From: Herbidospora yilanensis
GTDB taxonomy: Bacteria > Actinomycetota > Actinomycetes > Streptosporangiales > Streptosporangiaceae
Assembly (NCBI RefSeq): GCF_001570565.1
Contig: NZ_BBXE01000017.1
Coordinates: forward strand, 186,001 to 250,000
DNA: 64,000 nt
Reading direction: 5' to 3'
Positions 16,299 to 26,030 of the stretch are shown piece after piece (the stretch's first letter is position 1; every line of letters starts with the position of its first letter). The notes under the pieces were generated by a model, which was not told the DNA's origin, searched no databases, and saw only the letters and a list, made by a program, of their open reading frames with translations. The position numbers were made by a program, and so were the translations under genes.

Positions 16299-19200
16299 GT
16301 GCGTGTTGACTTGCTCGGGCCGTTCGAGGTCCGGAACGGTGCCGGTGCCGTGGTGGAGGTTCCCGGGGCCCGGCTGCGGGCCCTGCTGGCCGCGCTCGCC
16401 CTGGAGCCCGGCCGGATCGTGACGCGCTCGCGGCTGGTCGACTGGATCTGGGGCGAGCGGCCACCCGCCGACGAGGTGAACGCCGTGCAGGCGCTGGTGT
16501 CGCGGCTGCGCCGCGTGCTGCCCGACGGCGTGGTCGAGGCCGACTCCGGCGGCTACCGGCTGGCCGTGGCCCCCGACGCCGTCGACGTCGCCCGGTTCGA
16601 GCACCTGGTCGCCCGCGCCCGGACCGCCGAACCCCCGATGCGGGCCGAACTGCTGCGATCGGCCCTGGCGCTCTGGCGCGGCCCGGCCCTGGCCGACGTC
16701 GCGCCGCGCGGCAGCGAGACCTTCGACGCCGCCGCGGCCCGGCTCGACGAGCTCCATCTCGCCGCGCTCGGCGACCGGATCGACGCCGACCTGCGCCTGG
16801 GCCACGGATCGGAGCTGGTCACCGAGCTGACCGGCCTGGTCGCCGCCCATCCGCTGCGGGAGGGGTTCGTCGCGGCGCTGATGCGGGCGCTCGCCGAGGC
16901 GGGACGCGGCGCCGAGGCGCTCACCCTCTACCAGCGCACCCGTGAGCGGCTCGCCGAGGAACTGGGCGTCGACCCGTCGGCCGAGCTGACCGCCCTGCAC
17001 ACCGCCGTCCTGCGCGGCGAGGCGGGCGGCGAGCGGCGGGCCACCAACCTGCGCGCCGAGCTGACGAGCTTCGTCGGCGAGGACGACGAGATCGCCGCGG
17101 TCGCCGCCCTGGCCGCGGGCCACCGGCTGGTCACCCTGACCGGGATGGGCGGCGCCGGCAAGACCCGGCTCGCCACCGAGACCGCGCGGAGCATGCTGCC
17201 CGGCCTGCCCGACGGGGTGTGGCTGGTCGAGCTGGCCCCGCTCCGGCCGGGCGCCGACCTGGCGCAGGCCGCGCTCACCGCGATCGGGCTGCGCGACCAG
17301 GCCCTGCTCGGCGGGGTGCGGGCCGGGGAGCCCGTCGACCGGCTCGTCACCGCGCTCCGCGACCGCGAGATCCTGCTGGTCCTGGACAACTGCGAGCACG
17401 TCATCGAGGCCGCCGCCGCGCTCGCCGACCGGCTGCTGGGCGAGTGCCGGCGGCTGCGCGTCCTGGCCACCAGCCGCGAACCGCTCGGCATCACCGGCGA
17501 GGTGTCGCGGCAGGTCGAGCCGCTCGCGGCCGAGCCCGCGCTGCGGCTGCTGCGCGACCGCGCCGCCCTGGTGCGCCAGGACGTCGGCGCCGACGAGGCC
17601 ACCCTCGCCGCGATGGCGCGGATCTGCCGGGCGCTCGACGGGATGCCGCTGGCGATCGAGCTGGCCGCGGCCCGGCTGCGCACCATGTCGGTCGACCAGC
17701 TCGCGCACCGGCTCGACGACCGGTTCCGCCTGCTGACCGGCGGCAGCCGGACCGCGCTGGCCCGGCACCGGACGCTGCGCGCGGTCGTCGACTGGAGCTG
17801 GGACCTGCTGTCGGACGCCGAACGCGGCGTGCTGCGGCGGTTGTCGGTGTTCGCGGGCGGGGCGAGCCTGGAGGCGGCCGTACGGGTCTGCGGCGAGGAG
17901 GAGCTGCTGACCGCCCTGGTGGAGAAGTCGCTGGTGCTCGCCGACGGCGCGGGCGCGCCCCGCTACCGCATGCTCGGCGTCATCGCGGAGTACGCCGCCG
18001 ACCGGCTCGCCGAGGCCGGGGAGACCGACGCGGCCCGCCGGGCGCACCTGGCCTACTTCACCGAGCTGGCCGAGACGGCCGACCCGCATCTCCGGCGGGC
18101 CGAGCAGCTCGACTGGCTGGCCACGCTGGAGGCCGAGCACGACAACCTCTCCGCCGCCCTGCGCGGGGCCATCGCCGACGGCCGGTCCGAGGAGGCGATG
18201 CGGCTGGCCGCGGCGGCGGGCTGGTACTGGTATCTCAGCGGGCACCGGGCCGAGGGCACGGAGCTGAGCGTGGCGGCGGCCTCGATGCCGGGCGAGGTGT
18301 CCGACGAGGTGCGGGCGCTGGTGTACACGATCGTCACGGTGTTCGTCACCTCGGGGCTCGGCGGCGACCACTTCCAGGCGGAGAAGTGGATCCTGGAGGC
18401 CCACCGGCTGGCCCGGCACGGCGGCTACCGCCACCCCATGCTCGGGTTCATCGAGCCGCTGGAGCGCATGCTGCGGGAGCCGTCGGAGTTCCTGTCCGCG
18501 TTCGACCCGCTCGTCCTCGACGACGACCCGTGGGTGCGCGCGCAGGCCAGGCTCAGCCGGGCCCGGCTGCGGCTCACGGTCGGCGGCGACGAGACCGGCG
18601 TCGACACCGACGGCGAGATCGCCCTGGCCGGGTTCCGCGAGGTCGGCGACCGGTGGGGCGTCTCGTCGGCGCTGGCGTTCGTGGCCGACCGGCTCGCCAT
18701 GCGCGGCTCGTTCGAGCGGGCCTGCGCCCACTACGACGAGGCGGTCACCGCGCTGACCGAGGTCGGCGCGATCGAGGACGTCGTCGGCCTGCGGGCCCGG
18801 CAGGCCCAGCTCTACTGGCTGCTCGGCGACGAGGAGCGCAGCGCCGCCGCGATGGCCGAGGCGCAGCGCCGCGCGGGCGGCATCGCCTGGCCCAACGTGC
18901 TGGCCGAACTCGCCGTCGCCAAGGGCCAGCTCGCCCGCTGGCGCGGCGACGCCGAGGAGGCCCTGCGGCAGCTCGCCTCGGCCGGGGCGCTGCTGGGCGA
19001 CGACGACCCGACCGGCTGGGTCCGCGCGCTGGCCATGGACGTGCACGGCGGCCTCGCCGACGACCTCGCCGAGGCCCGCCGCCACCGGGCCGAGGCGTTC
19101 CGCGTGGCCGTGGCCGGCGGATATCCGCCACTGATCGCCACCGTCCTGATCGGCATCGCCGACCTCGCCCTCCGCCGGGGCGAGCACCGGCAGGCCGCCC

Positions 19201-19406
19201 GGCTGCTCGGCGCGGCCGAGGCGGTGCGCGGCACCCCCGACCACTCGCTGCCGGACGTCGCCAGGATCGCCGCCGCGATCCGCGAACGCCTCGGCGACCG
19301 GGGGTTCGGCGAGGCGGTGGACGAGGGAGCGCGGCGCGACTGGCGGGAACTGGCGGAGGCCGCGCTCGCCCCGGATCAGAGTTCGGCCAGGGCGTCTCTC
19401 ATGTAG
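16299..19406 (+). CDS. SARP/AfsR-type regulator with NB-ARC ATPase and TPR region
   Basis: 1035 residues. An OmpR-like winged helix (about 1-90; LLGPFEVRNGAG, ADSGGYRL) is followed by the bacterial transcriptional activation domain (about 95-240). A STAND ATPase follows (P-loop GMGGAGKTRLA near 285; LLVLDNCEHV as Walker B; GMPLAIELAAARL), and then a long TPR-like region. Large SARPs activate secondary metabolism and development. No antibiotic gene cluster surrounds it, so it may act in trans. The GTG at 16299 lies 5 nt after a -10-like GATACT, which suggests a leaderless mRNA. Its last 31 nt overlap the convergent acyltransferase. Confidence 0.88.
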   Translation: MRVDLLGPFEVRNGAGAVVEVPGARLRALLAALALEPGRIVTRSRLVDWIWGERPPADEVNAVQALVSRLRRVLPDGVVEADSGGYRLAVAPDAVDVARFEHLVARARTAEPPMRAELLRSALALWRGPALADVAPRGSETFDAAAARLDELHLAALGDRIDADLRLGHGSELVTELTGLVAAHPLREGFVAALMRALAEAGRGAEALTLYQRTRERLAEELGVDPSAELTALHTAVLRGEAGGERRATNLRAELTSFVGEDDEIAAVAALAAGHRLVTLTGMGGAGKTRLATETARSMLPGLPDGVWLVELAPLRPGADLAQAALTAIGLRDQALLGGVRAGEPVDRLVTALRDREILLVLDNCEHVIEAAAALADRLLGECRRLRVLATSREPLGITGEVSRQVEPLAAEPALRLLRDRAALVRQDVGADEATLAAMARICRALDGMPLAIELAAARLRTMSVDQLAHRLDDRFRLLTGGSRTALARHRTLRAVVDWSWDLLSDAERGVLRRLSVFAGGASLEAAVRVCGEEELLTALVEKSLVLADGAGAPRYRMLGVIAEYAADRLAEAGETDAARRAHLAYFTELAETADPHLRRAEQLDWLATLEAEHDNLSAALRGAIADGRSEEAMRLAAAAGWYWYLSGHRAEGTELSVAAASMPGEVSDEVRALVYTIVTVFVTSGLGGDHFQAEKWILEAHRLARHGGYRHPMLGFIEPLERMLREPSEFLSAFDPLVLDDDPWVRAQARLSRARLRLTVGGDETGVDTDGEIALAGFREVGDRWGVSSALAFVADRLAMRGSFERACAHYDEAVTALTEVGAIEDVVGLRARQAQLYWLLGDEERSAAAMAEAQRRAGGIAWPNVLAELAVAKGQLARWRGDAEEALRQLASAGALLGDDDPTGWVRALAMDVHGGLADDLAEARRHRAEAFRVAVAGGYPPLIATVLIGIADLALRRGEHRQAARLLGAAEAVRGTPDHSLPDVARIAAAIRERLGDRGFGEAVDEGARRDWRELAEAALAPDQSSARASLM

Positions 19407-20788
19407 TCGATGACGTCCCACACGTCCGGGACCATCTCGCGGTCGACCACGATCCCGACGTCGAGGAACCCGTCGTAGGAGAACACCGTGATGTTCATGC
19501 CGCCGCTCACGTCGGTGATCACCGACAGCGGGTAGTGGGCGACGATCCTCGATCCGAGGATGTAGAGCGGCAACTGCGGTCCCGGCACGTTCGAGACCAT
19601 CAGGTTCATCGCCGACACCGTGCCCGACGCCAGCCGGAACGCCGCCCGGTCGGCCAGGCCGCTCAGCGCCGCGGGCATGGCCTGGCTGAAGTCGAGCAGC
19701 CAGCGGGCCGGGGCGACCGAGAAACGCTCCTTCACCGTGGCCATGTTGGCGCTGATCATCCGCAGCCGGGTCTCCGGGTCGGCGACGTCGGTGGGCAGGG
19801 TCGTGGTGGCCAGCAGCACCTGGTTGCCGAGCTCGGGCCGGACGTTCGAGGAGAACGGGATGCCCACGACCAGCGGCTCGACCGGGAGTTCGTCGCGCTT
19901 GGAGAGCCAGCGGCGCAGCGCGGTGGCGGCCACGGCCAGGACGACGTCGTTGACGGTGACGCCGCGCTCGTTCTTGATCTTCTTCACCTCGTCGAGCGGC
20001 AGCCGGCCGAAGGCGAAGCGGCGGTGGGGCGAGATCGGGCCGGAGAAGGGCGTCGCGGGGACGGTCAGCCTCGGCAGGTCGGGCAGGACCGAGCCGGTGT
20101 CGCCGGGCCAGCCCGCGCCGCGGATGAAGCGCGACACCATGCCGGTGCCGGGGATCTGCGAGACCACCGGGATCTCGTCGAGCCTGGGGATCGCGCCGGC
20201 CACGAACCGGAGCAGCGCCTGCGGGCTGTCGAGGAAACGTTCGACGCCCCTGCTCAGCATGATCGCCGGTTCGGGCGCCCTGACCGAGGGCTCCTCGGAG
20301 GGCGGCACCTCGCGGGGTTCGGGGGTGACGTCCATGAGGGTGGCCAGCACCTCGGCGCCGGCGATGCCGTCGATCGCGGCGTGGTGGACCTTGGTGTAGA
20401 CGGCCGAGCGGCCGCCCTGGAGGCCGTGGATCAGGTACATCTCCCACAGCGGCCGGTGGCGGTCGAGCCTGCGGGCGTGCAGGCGGGCCACCTGCTCGGC
20501 GAGCTGGTGGTCGTCGCCGGGGGCCGGGAGGGCCAGTTCGCGTACGTGGTAGTCGAAGTCGACGTCCTGCGACTCATCCCAATAGGGGTGGTCGAGGCCG
20601 AAGGGCACCCGGACCAGCCGGCGTTTGAGCGGGGGCGCCAGGTGGAGCCGGGAGCGGAGCAGGCCGATGATCCCGGCGCGGGTGACCGACGCGTCCTCCA
20701 AAACCGCCAGGCTGGCGATGTGCGCCACGTTCGTGGCCGTTTCGAAGTTCAAGAACTGTGCGTCGAGCGCGCTGAGTTGCCGTCCCAT
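19376..20788 (-). CDS. WS/DGAT-type O-acyltransferase
   Basis: 470 residues. The acyl-CoA acyltransferase motif HHAAIDG (about 140) and the C-terminal SNVPGP and ITDVSGGMNITVFSYDG segments are typical of bacterial wax ester synthase/diacylglycerol acyltransferases. These make triacylglycerol storage lipid. The ATG at 20788 begins the conserved MGRQLSALDAQFL; an ATG six codons upstream (20806) is possible. It stands alone, convergent with the SARP gene. Confidence 0.9.
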   Translation of the reverse strand: MGRQLSALDAQFLNFETATNVAHIASLAVLEDASVTRAGIIGLLRSRLHLAPPLKRRLVRVPFGLDHPYWDESQDVDFDYHVRELALPAPGDDHQLAEQVARLHARRLDRHRPLWEMYLIHGLQGGRSAVYTKVHHAAIDGIAGAEVLATLMDVTPEPREVPPSEEPSVRAPEPAIMLSRGVERFLDSPQALLRFVAGAIPRLDEIPVVSQIPGTGMVSRFIRGAGWPGDTGSVLPDLPRLTVPATPFSGPISPHRRFAFGRLPLDEVKKIKNERGVTVNDVVLAVAATALRRWLSKRDELPVEPLVVGIPFSSNVRPELGNQVLLATTTLPTDVADPETRLRMISANMATVKERFSVAPARWLLDFSQAMPAALSGLADRAAFRLASGTVSAMNLMVSNVPGPQLPLYILGSRIVAHYPLSVITDVSGGMNITVFSYDGFLDVGIVVDREMVPDVWDVIDYMRDALAEL

Positions 20789-20838
20789 GCTGGGATCATT
20801 GCCCATCCGGCGGCCCGGCGAGTCATGAAATGCACGAG

Positions 20839-21366
20839 TCAGTGACGGTGTGTCGCATCCGGCTGGCGCGGGTCGCCGGGATGCTCGTAACCGGGCATCA
20901 ACGTGACCTTCTCGCGGTGCCGCGCCTCCAGCCACCGGGCGAACAGGGCCTCTCTTCTGGCGTGGACGAGATGCGCCTCGATCCGGGGCGACTCCTCCTC
21001 GAACCGGCCGGGGTGGCGGTCGCGGTTGCGGTCGTAGTAGCCGCGGACCTCCTCCGGCGGGACGTCGGCGTGGACCCGCTCGAACAGCGCCCGGCCCGCC
21101 GGGGTGGCCAGGACGGCGGCGACGACTCCCCCCGTGCGCAGCGCGACCGGCAGCGCCACCGGAACGGCCTCCCCTCCGAGGTCGCATTCCTGGGCGACCA
21201 CCCGTTCCATGGTCATGAGCTGGACCAGCCAGCGGCGCAGGTTGCGGCCCTCGGGCGAGCCGGGGTGCGGGAGCCGGGCGGCGAGCGGGCCGGCGTACAG
21301 GGTGGTCAGGCGCTCCTCGACCTCGGCGGCCGAGACGGTCTCCTCGCCCACGGTCGCGGCGATCAC
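20839..21366 (-). CDS. Small protein coupled to the mannosidase (rotamase N-domain-like)
   Basis: 175 residues. The start ATVGEETVSAAEVEERL resembles the N-terminal helical domain of SurA/PpiC rotamases, but no rotamase domain follows. The C-terminal half is rich in charged residues, with a RHPGRFEEE-type segment. The GTG overlaps the mannosidase stop (GTGA), so it is co-translated. Related actinobacterial proteins sit next to GH38 mannosidases; their function is unknown. I would not accept the acyl-transferase name sometimes attached to such proteins. Confidence 0.55.
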   Translation of the reverse strand: MIAATVGEETVSAAEVEERLTTLYAGPLAARLPHPGSPEGRNLRRWLVQLMTMERVVAQECDLGGEAVPVALPVALRTGGVVAAVLATPAGRALFERVHADVPPEEVRGYYDRNRDRHPGRFEEESPRIEAHLVHARREALFARWLEARHREKVTLMPGYEHPGDPRQPDATHRH

Positions 21367-24300
21367 GGGAGCACCTCGACGGTCACCGGCTCGGTGTAGT
21401 GGACCCGTCCGGCGGAGCCGAGCTTGACCAGGGCCCACCACCGGCCGGGCAGGTGCCCGCCGACGACCGGGAAACGGAGCTCGTGCCGTCCGGGGCCCAC
21501 GCCGGTGTTCCAGACGGGGAGCAGGTCGTAGGTGTGCCACGGGCTGATGAGCTGGGCCTGGACCGGGGCGTCGCAGGTCAGCCGGATCACGATCTCCGAC
21601 CGCTCGCCCGCGCGCAGCGCGAGGTGCGGGGTCTCGGTCGTCGCGTCGAGCCTCGCCGGGCCGAGGCGGTCTTCGAAGGTCTGGCCGTCGAACTCCAGCC
21701 GGGCCGTCGTCCAGCCCTCGTTGGGCCAGGCCCGGAAGGCGCCCGGCGCCAGGGTGAACGCGCGGGTCTGCCCGCCGTCGAGCGTGACCACCCCCTCGGC
21801 CACGCCTTCCACCAGGGACGACGCCACGGTGACGGTCTCCTCGGTGAGGTGCACGGCGACCGGCAGGTTGCCGACCGGCGCGGGGCCGGTGTTGTGCAGC
21901 CAGTAGCGGGTGAAGACCGGCTGGAACGGCTCGGCGCCGGGGACCGCGCCGCCGCCGTCGGCGTCGCGGGTGAGGGTCACCACGTCCATGCCGGTCACCG
22001 GCCCGGCGGGCAGCTCGCGGGTCTCCAGGAGGTCGGTCCGCCGCCAGCCGGGCAGGTCGAGCTGTCCGGTACGCCCATGCGGCTCGTACAGCCGCATCGT
22101 CATTCCGGTGACCGCGCCGGGCAGCCGGCCGGTCGCGATCGGGTTGCCCGCGGGCTTCAGCGCGGTCAGCACGAGGCCGGCGGGCACGTCGAGCAGCGAC
22201 CCGGCGGCGGGTTCGCCCCGCACGCCCTGGTCGCGGGCGATCAGCGGGTGGTTGACGTCGTGGCCCTCGTGGACCAGCCCGGTGTCCCGCCAGTCGCCGG
22301 GGCCGGCCACCAGGGCGTACTCGAAGGCGTGGGTCCAGTGCTGGAGCTGGAAGTTGCTGCCGTCGGGGACGGTCCGGCGGGGCGGGTCGATCCAGATGCC
22401 CGACGGCCAGCCCGTACACGACCGGAGCAGGGACAGGTTGAGGGCGCCGCCGGGCTCGACCGCGAAGCCGGGCACGCCCCGGTTGATCAGCCCGACCGTG
22501 TAGGGCTCGTAGGACTCCCCCGCGACCTCGACGACCGCGTCGGCCAGGTCGTCGATCAGCGCGCCGACGTCGCCCGCGCCGATCGACAGGACCGGCAGGG
22601 CGTCGACGGCCGTGAGGTCGGCGCTCGGCACCCAGACCTCGGTGAGCGGCCTGGCGGCCGGATGCCAGCCTTTCGGCCAGGGCGTCTCGCCGACCGCGAT
22701 CCGGACGTCGGGCAGGTTGGAGTCGACCGCGAGGTCGCCGTAGCGGGGGCCGTCGGCGCGCGAGACCGTGGCCGTGACGCCCTGCTTCACGAGCGCGACC
22801 GCGAGCGCCCGCAGGGCGGCCACCGGCACGTCGGGCCCGGCGACGATCTCGGCCACGCCGATGGGGCGCCCGCCGATCCGGCAGGTGGCGGAGAGGGCGA
22901 ACCAGTTGTGGGCGGGGTTGTCGAGGGTCCACGGGTGGTCGGCGGTGTCGGCGTCGATGAGCGCGAAACCCCGGCCGACCACGGCGTTCCCGACCTCGCT
23001 GACGGGCAGCGCGTGGTCGATCGCGACCGGCCAGCGGAGCCGGACGAGCTGGTCGGCGCCGTCGAAGTCGAGGCGGGTGACCAGGTCGACGCGTCTGAGG
23101 CCGTGCCAGATGGTGATCTCCTGCACGTACGCGACCGGCCCGAACGCCCCGCGCACGACGAGCCGCTCCCCGGCGGCCGACCGTTCGGCCACCACCTCGG
23201 CGGCGCTCTCGGAGCTTCTCGTCCTGGTCCCTTTGGGCACCAGGTGCCAGGGGCCTTCGTGGAATTTCGGATGGGCCGGATATTCGTCGTGGACGACCAG
23301 CTCGTTGCCCACCTGGCCGGGCTGGAGCAGCTCACGTCCGCCGGTGACCCAGCTCGACACGCCGCCGCCCCGCGCGGGGTCGGCGGTGATGGCGTGGGTG
23401 TCGTTGGCGATCGACGTGCCCCCGGCGGGCAACCATCCGGCGTTGACGCCGGGCGTGAAGGAGAAGGTCCGGTATCCGAGCGGCGGCACGTCCTCGGCCA
23501 GGAACACCACGTCGGCCTCGGTGAGGAACCCGTCGCCGTCGACGACCGCGTTCTCGACCACCACGGGTTCGGCGATCCCCCGCCAGCCGGGCGGGAGCGT
23601 GAGCCGCGCCCGCACGACGTCGGTGCGCGGCCACGACGAGGGGTTCCAGACCACCACCCCGCTCAGCCCCGCGCCGAGCACCCGCAACGCGCCGTCGAGG
23701 GTCGTCGAACCGATCGTGTACGCCTCCCGCCACCCCGTCAGCAGGTCGAGGTAGACCTGGTCGGACTCCGACCCGGTGATCGCGTCGTGGTGGGCGCCGT
23801 AGACGAGCTGCCGCCAGGCCTTGTCCATCAGCGCGAACGGATAGCCGGCCCGGTTCCGGACGGCGGCGAGGGTGGCGAACTTCTCCGCGTCGGCGACCAC
23901 GACCTCGGCCCGGCGCTGCACCTGCTTGGTGTCGACGAACGAGACGTCCTTGCCGGTGTAGACGGGGTTCATGTCGCGCGTCTGCGGCAGGAACTCCGCG
24001 CGCTCCGCCCGGACGGCGGCGAAGAACTCCTTCGGCAGCCCGCAGACGAACCGGGGCCAGGCGTAGCGGGCGTTCCACTCCCGCTGGATGTCCATGATCC
24101 ACTTGTTGGGCGGCGTGTAGTCGGTGCCCACCGGCAGCAGCACGTTGCGCGTCGCCGCGACCCGCTTCAGCGCGAGGAACCACTTGCAGACCTCCGCCGC
24201 CGCCTCGTCGACGGTCGTCGCGGAGTCCATCCACCACCCGGCGCTGTAGTGGCCGGGCATGTAGTGGGTCAGCACCCCGTCGCCCGACGGGGCGACCCAG

Positions 24301-25115
24301 TCGAACTCGGCCGGGAACTGCATCCGGCGCGGATCGCCGCCGCCCAGCATCGGCCCCCACTGGTGGAACGGCCCCCGGGCCCACGAACTCGACGTCAGCC
24401 CCGCGGCGGCGGCCAGCCCGGGGAACTGCGGATCGTGCCCGAACGCGTCGAGTTGCCAGGCGGTGCGCGGGTCGCCGCCGAGGACGTCGCGCTGAAACCC
24501 GGCGCCGTGGACGAGGTTGCGGATCGTCGACTCGGCGCTCGTGAGGTTGGTGTTGGGCTCGTTGTAGGTGCCGCCCATGATCTCCACGCGGCCCTCCAAG
24601 ATGAGCCTCCTCAGGTAGGCGCGGTGTTCGGGGTGGGCGTCCCAGAAGGGCTTGAGGTAGTCGACCTCGGCGAGCACGAACTTGTAGCCGGGTTCCCTGC
24701 GCGCGGTCTCCAGGTGGAGCAGGACGAGTTCGAAGCCGGCGTGCTGGAAGGCCGAACGACCGGCCTGGGCGGCGTCGCCGGCGGTGTCCCACGTGGTGGT
24801 GTAGGCGGCCTGGGTGTTCCACCAGACGGGGTCGTAGTGGAAGTGGGAGACCATCCAGACCGTCCAGCCGGGCTCGGCCACGACGAACTCGGCGGTCTTC
24901 TCGTCGCCGCCAGCCCGCACGGTGACGGCGGCGGTCTCGCCCGGCGCCCGCCCGGTCTCGACGGGCACCTCGACCACGCCCGCGCCCGTCGCGGATCCCG
25001 TCGCCTCGCCGGTGATCACCACCTCGGCCGGAGCGCCCTCTTCGAGGGTCACCCGGACGATCTGGCGCGGGCCCTCGGCGAACAGTTCGGTACCGGCGAT
25101 CTCGGCGATCCGCAT
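21363..25115 (-). CDS. Alpha-mannosidase-like glycoside hydrolase family 38
   Basis: 1250 residues, no signal peptide, so probably cytoplasmic. The zinc-binding and catalytic region is visible: HFHYDPVWWNT (about 92-102), the nucleophile Asp in TAWQLDAFGHDPQFPGL (about 204-220), and AHHDAITGSESDQVYLDLL (about 447-465). The long C-terminal beta-sandwich region is typical of the family. It hydrolyses alpha-mannosides; the exact linkage is unknown. The ATG at 25115 begins the conserved start. It forms an operon with the downstream small protein. Confidence 0.88.
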   Translation of the reverse strand: MRIAEIAGTELFAEGPRQIVRVTLEEGAPAEVVITGEATGSATGAGVVEVPVETGRAPGETAAVTVRAGGDEKTAEFVVAEPGWTVWMVSHFHYDPVWWNTQAAYTTTWDTAGDAAQAGRSAFQHAGFELVLLHLETARREPGYKFVLAEVDYLKPFWDAHPEHRAYLRRLILEGRVEIMGGTYNEPNTNLTSAESTIRNLVHGAGFQRDVLGGDPRTAWQLDAFGHDPQFPGLAAAAGLTSSSWARGPFHQWGPMLGGGDPRRMQFPAEFDWVAPSGDGVLTHYMPGHYSAGWWMDSATTVDEAAAEVCKWFLALKRVAATRNVLLPVGTDYTPPNKWIMDIQREWNARYAWPRFVCGLPKEFFAAVRAERAEFLPQTRDMNPVYTGKDVSFVDTKQVQRRAEVVVADAEKFATLAAVRNRAGYPFALMDKAWRQLVYGAHHDAITGSESDQVYLDLLTGWREAYTIGSTTLDGALRVLGAGLSGVVVWNPSSWPRTDVVRARLTLPPGWRGIAEPVVVENAVVDGDGFLTEADVVFLAEDVPPLGYRTFSFTPGVNAGWLPAGGTSIANDTHAITADPARGGGVSSWVTGGRELLQPGQVGNELVVHDEYPAHPKFHEGPWHLVPKGTRTRSSESAAEVVAERSAAGERLVVRGAFGPVAYVQEITIWHGLRRVDLVTRLDFDGADQLVRLRWPVAIDHALPVSEVGNAVVGRGFALIDADTADHPWTLDNPAHNWFALSATCRIGGRPIGVAEIVAGPDVPVAALRALAVALVKQGVTATVSRADGPRYGDLAVDSNLPDVRIAVGETPWPKGWHPAARPLTEVWVPSADLTAVDALPVLSIGAGDVGALIDDLADAVVEVAGESYEPYTVGLINRGVPGFAVEPGGALNLSLLRSCTGWPSGIWIDPPRRTVPDGSNFQLQHWTHAFEYALVAGPGDWRDTGLVHEGHDVNHPLIARDQGVRGEPAAGSLLDVPAGLVLTALKPAGNPIATGRLPGAVTGMTMRLYEPHGRTGQLDLPGWRRTDLLETRELPAGPVTGMDVVTLTRDADGGGAVPGAEPFQPVFTRYWLHNTGPAPVGNLPVAVHLTEETVTVASSLVEGVAEGVVTLDGGQTRAFTLAPGAFRAWPNEGWTTARLEFDGQTFEDRLGPARLDATTETPHLALRAGERSEIVIRLTCDAPVQAQLISPWHTYDLLPVWNTGVGPGRHELRFPVVGGHLPGRWWALVKLGSAGRVHYTEPVTVEVLP

Positions 25116-25157
25116 GCGCCAATGATCACACATGGGGACGTTTCGGTCACGACCCGC

Positions 25158-25565
25158 TCACGGGCGCAGCCGCATCAGCGTCTCGGCCACCGGCACGACG
25201 GGTTCGCCCAGGTCGTACTGGCTGAACAGGTGGACGTCGTCGCCCGTGTCGATCTCCAGGATGGTGGTCCGCAGGCCGTAGCGGGCGCGTTCGTCGACCT
25301 TGATGCGCTCGATGTCGCCCCAGGCGATGCGGCGGCGGCCGGCGAAGCCCTCGACCACCGTGATGCCGCCCTGGTCGGCGCTCAGGCGGACCCGGGCGAC
25401 GACGTCGCGGACCGTGAAGGCGGCCAGCACGACCGTGGCGACGCCCACGAGGATGAGGGCGCGGAGGTCGCCGGCGAGCCAGCCGTAGACGACCAGGAGC
25501 AAGCAGACCAGGGTCCCGGCGGCCTTCGCGGCCACGATTTTGGCGGGGACCTGCCAGACGTTCAT
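25158..25565 (-). CDS. PH-domain-like membrane protein
   Basis: 135 residues. Two TM helices (about 10-45) are followed by a bacterial PH-like beta domain (GGITVVEGFAGRRRIAWGDIERIKV). Small actinobacterial proteins of this build are usually annotated as PH-domain membrane proteins of unknown role. The start is ambiguous: GTG at 25568 directly precedes the ATG chosen. It stands alone, 42 nt upstream of the mannosidase start on the same strand. Confidence 0.7.
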   Translation of the reverse strand: MNVWQVPAKIVAAKAAGTLVCLLLVVYGWLAGDLRALILVGVATVVLAAFTVRDVVARVRLSADQGGITVVEGFAGRRRIAWGDIERIKVDERARYGLRTTILEIDTGDDVHLFSQYDLGEPVVPVAETLMRLRP

Positions 25566-25691
25566 CACCGCAGGTTACTGCGACGGGAGACTTTACCTGC
25601 CCGAGGTGCGAAGCGGGGTATACAGGGAAGAGCGTGATGAATGTGCGCGCCGTCCGGCGTGCGAGTCGATATTCCGCCCGCCGGAGGCACC

Positions 25692-25823
25692 ATGAGCAGG
25701 CAGATCGCCAGCGCGTACCAGCAGGTGACACTCGCGGAGCTCGAAGCGCGGATCAGGGGGCTGGAGACGCAGATCGCCCACCTCACCGAGATGCTGGAAG
25801 CCCTCACCGAAGAACGCGAATGA
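25692..25823 (+). CDS. Short coiled-coil protein
   Basis: 43 residues. The ATG follows GGAGG at 25683-25687 with good spacing. The sequence LAELEARIRGLETQIAHLTEMLEALTE has leucine/isoleucine heptads and is predicted to be a single dimerising coiled coil. I do not recognise a family. It precedes the XRE-DUF5753 gene on the same strand by 207 nt and may be transcribed alone. Confidence 0.6.
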   Translation: MSRQIASAYQQVTLAELEARIRGLETQIAHLTEMLEALTEERE

Positions 25824-26030
25824 GATAGAGCGGATGTCCTGGCGCTGATTCTTGGATAGGGCGTCAGAAACCGTGCATTCTCCCTACAGATTTCCGGCAT
25901 TCATCGGGTATCTTGTGACTGATTTGCCGACAAGCTCGGTAAATGCCGTGAAATGTCATACTGAGTGGCGTCTGGCATGGCACTATCGCCGGGTCCGTTC
26001 AAGCCGGTAAGCGTCTGGGGGATCGAAGCG

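Noticed and set aside
16299-19406. SARP gene as the mark of an antibiotic cluster
   Set aside because: No polyketide, peptide, terpene or RiPP biosynthesis genes lie within the window around it.
15813-20447. 1544-codon open frame on the minus strand
   Set aside because: It runs through the SARP gene and acyltransferase in shadow frames; only the last 137 codons (the secreted protein) are real.
21399-25637. 1412-codon open frame on the plus strand
   Set aside because: Antisense of the GH38 mannosidase; composition is typical of a shadow frame.
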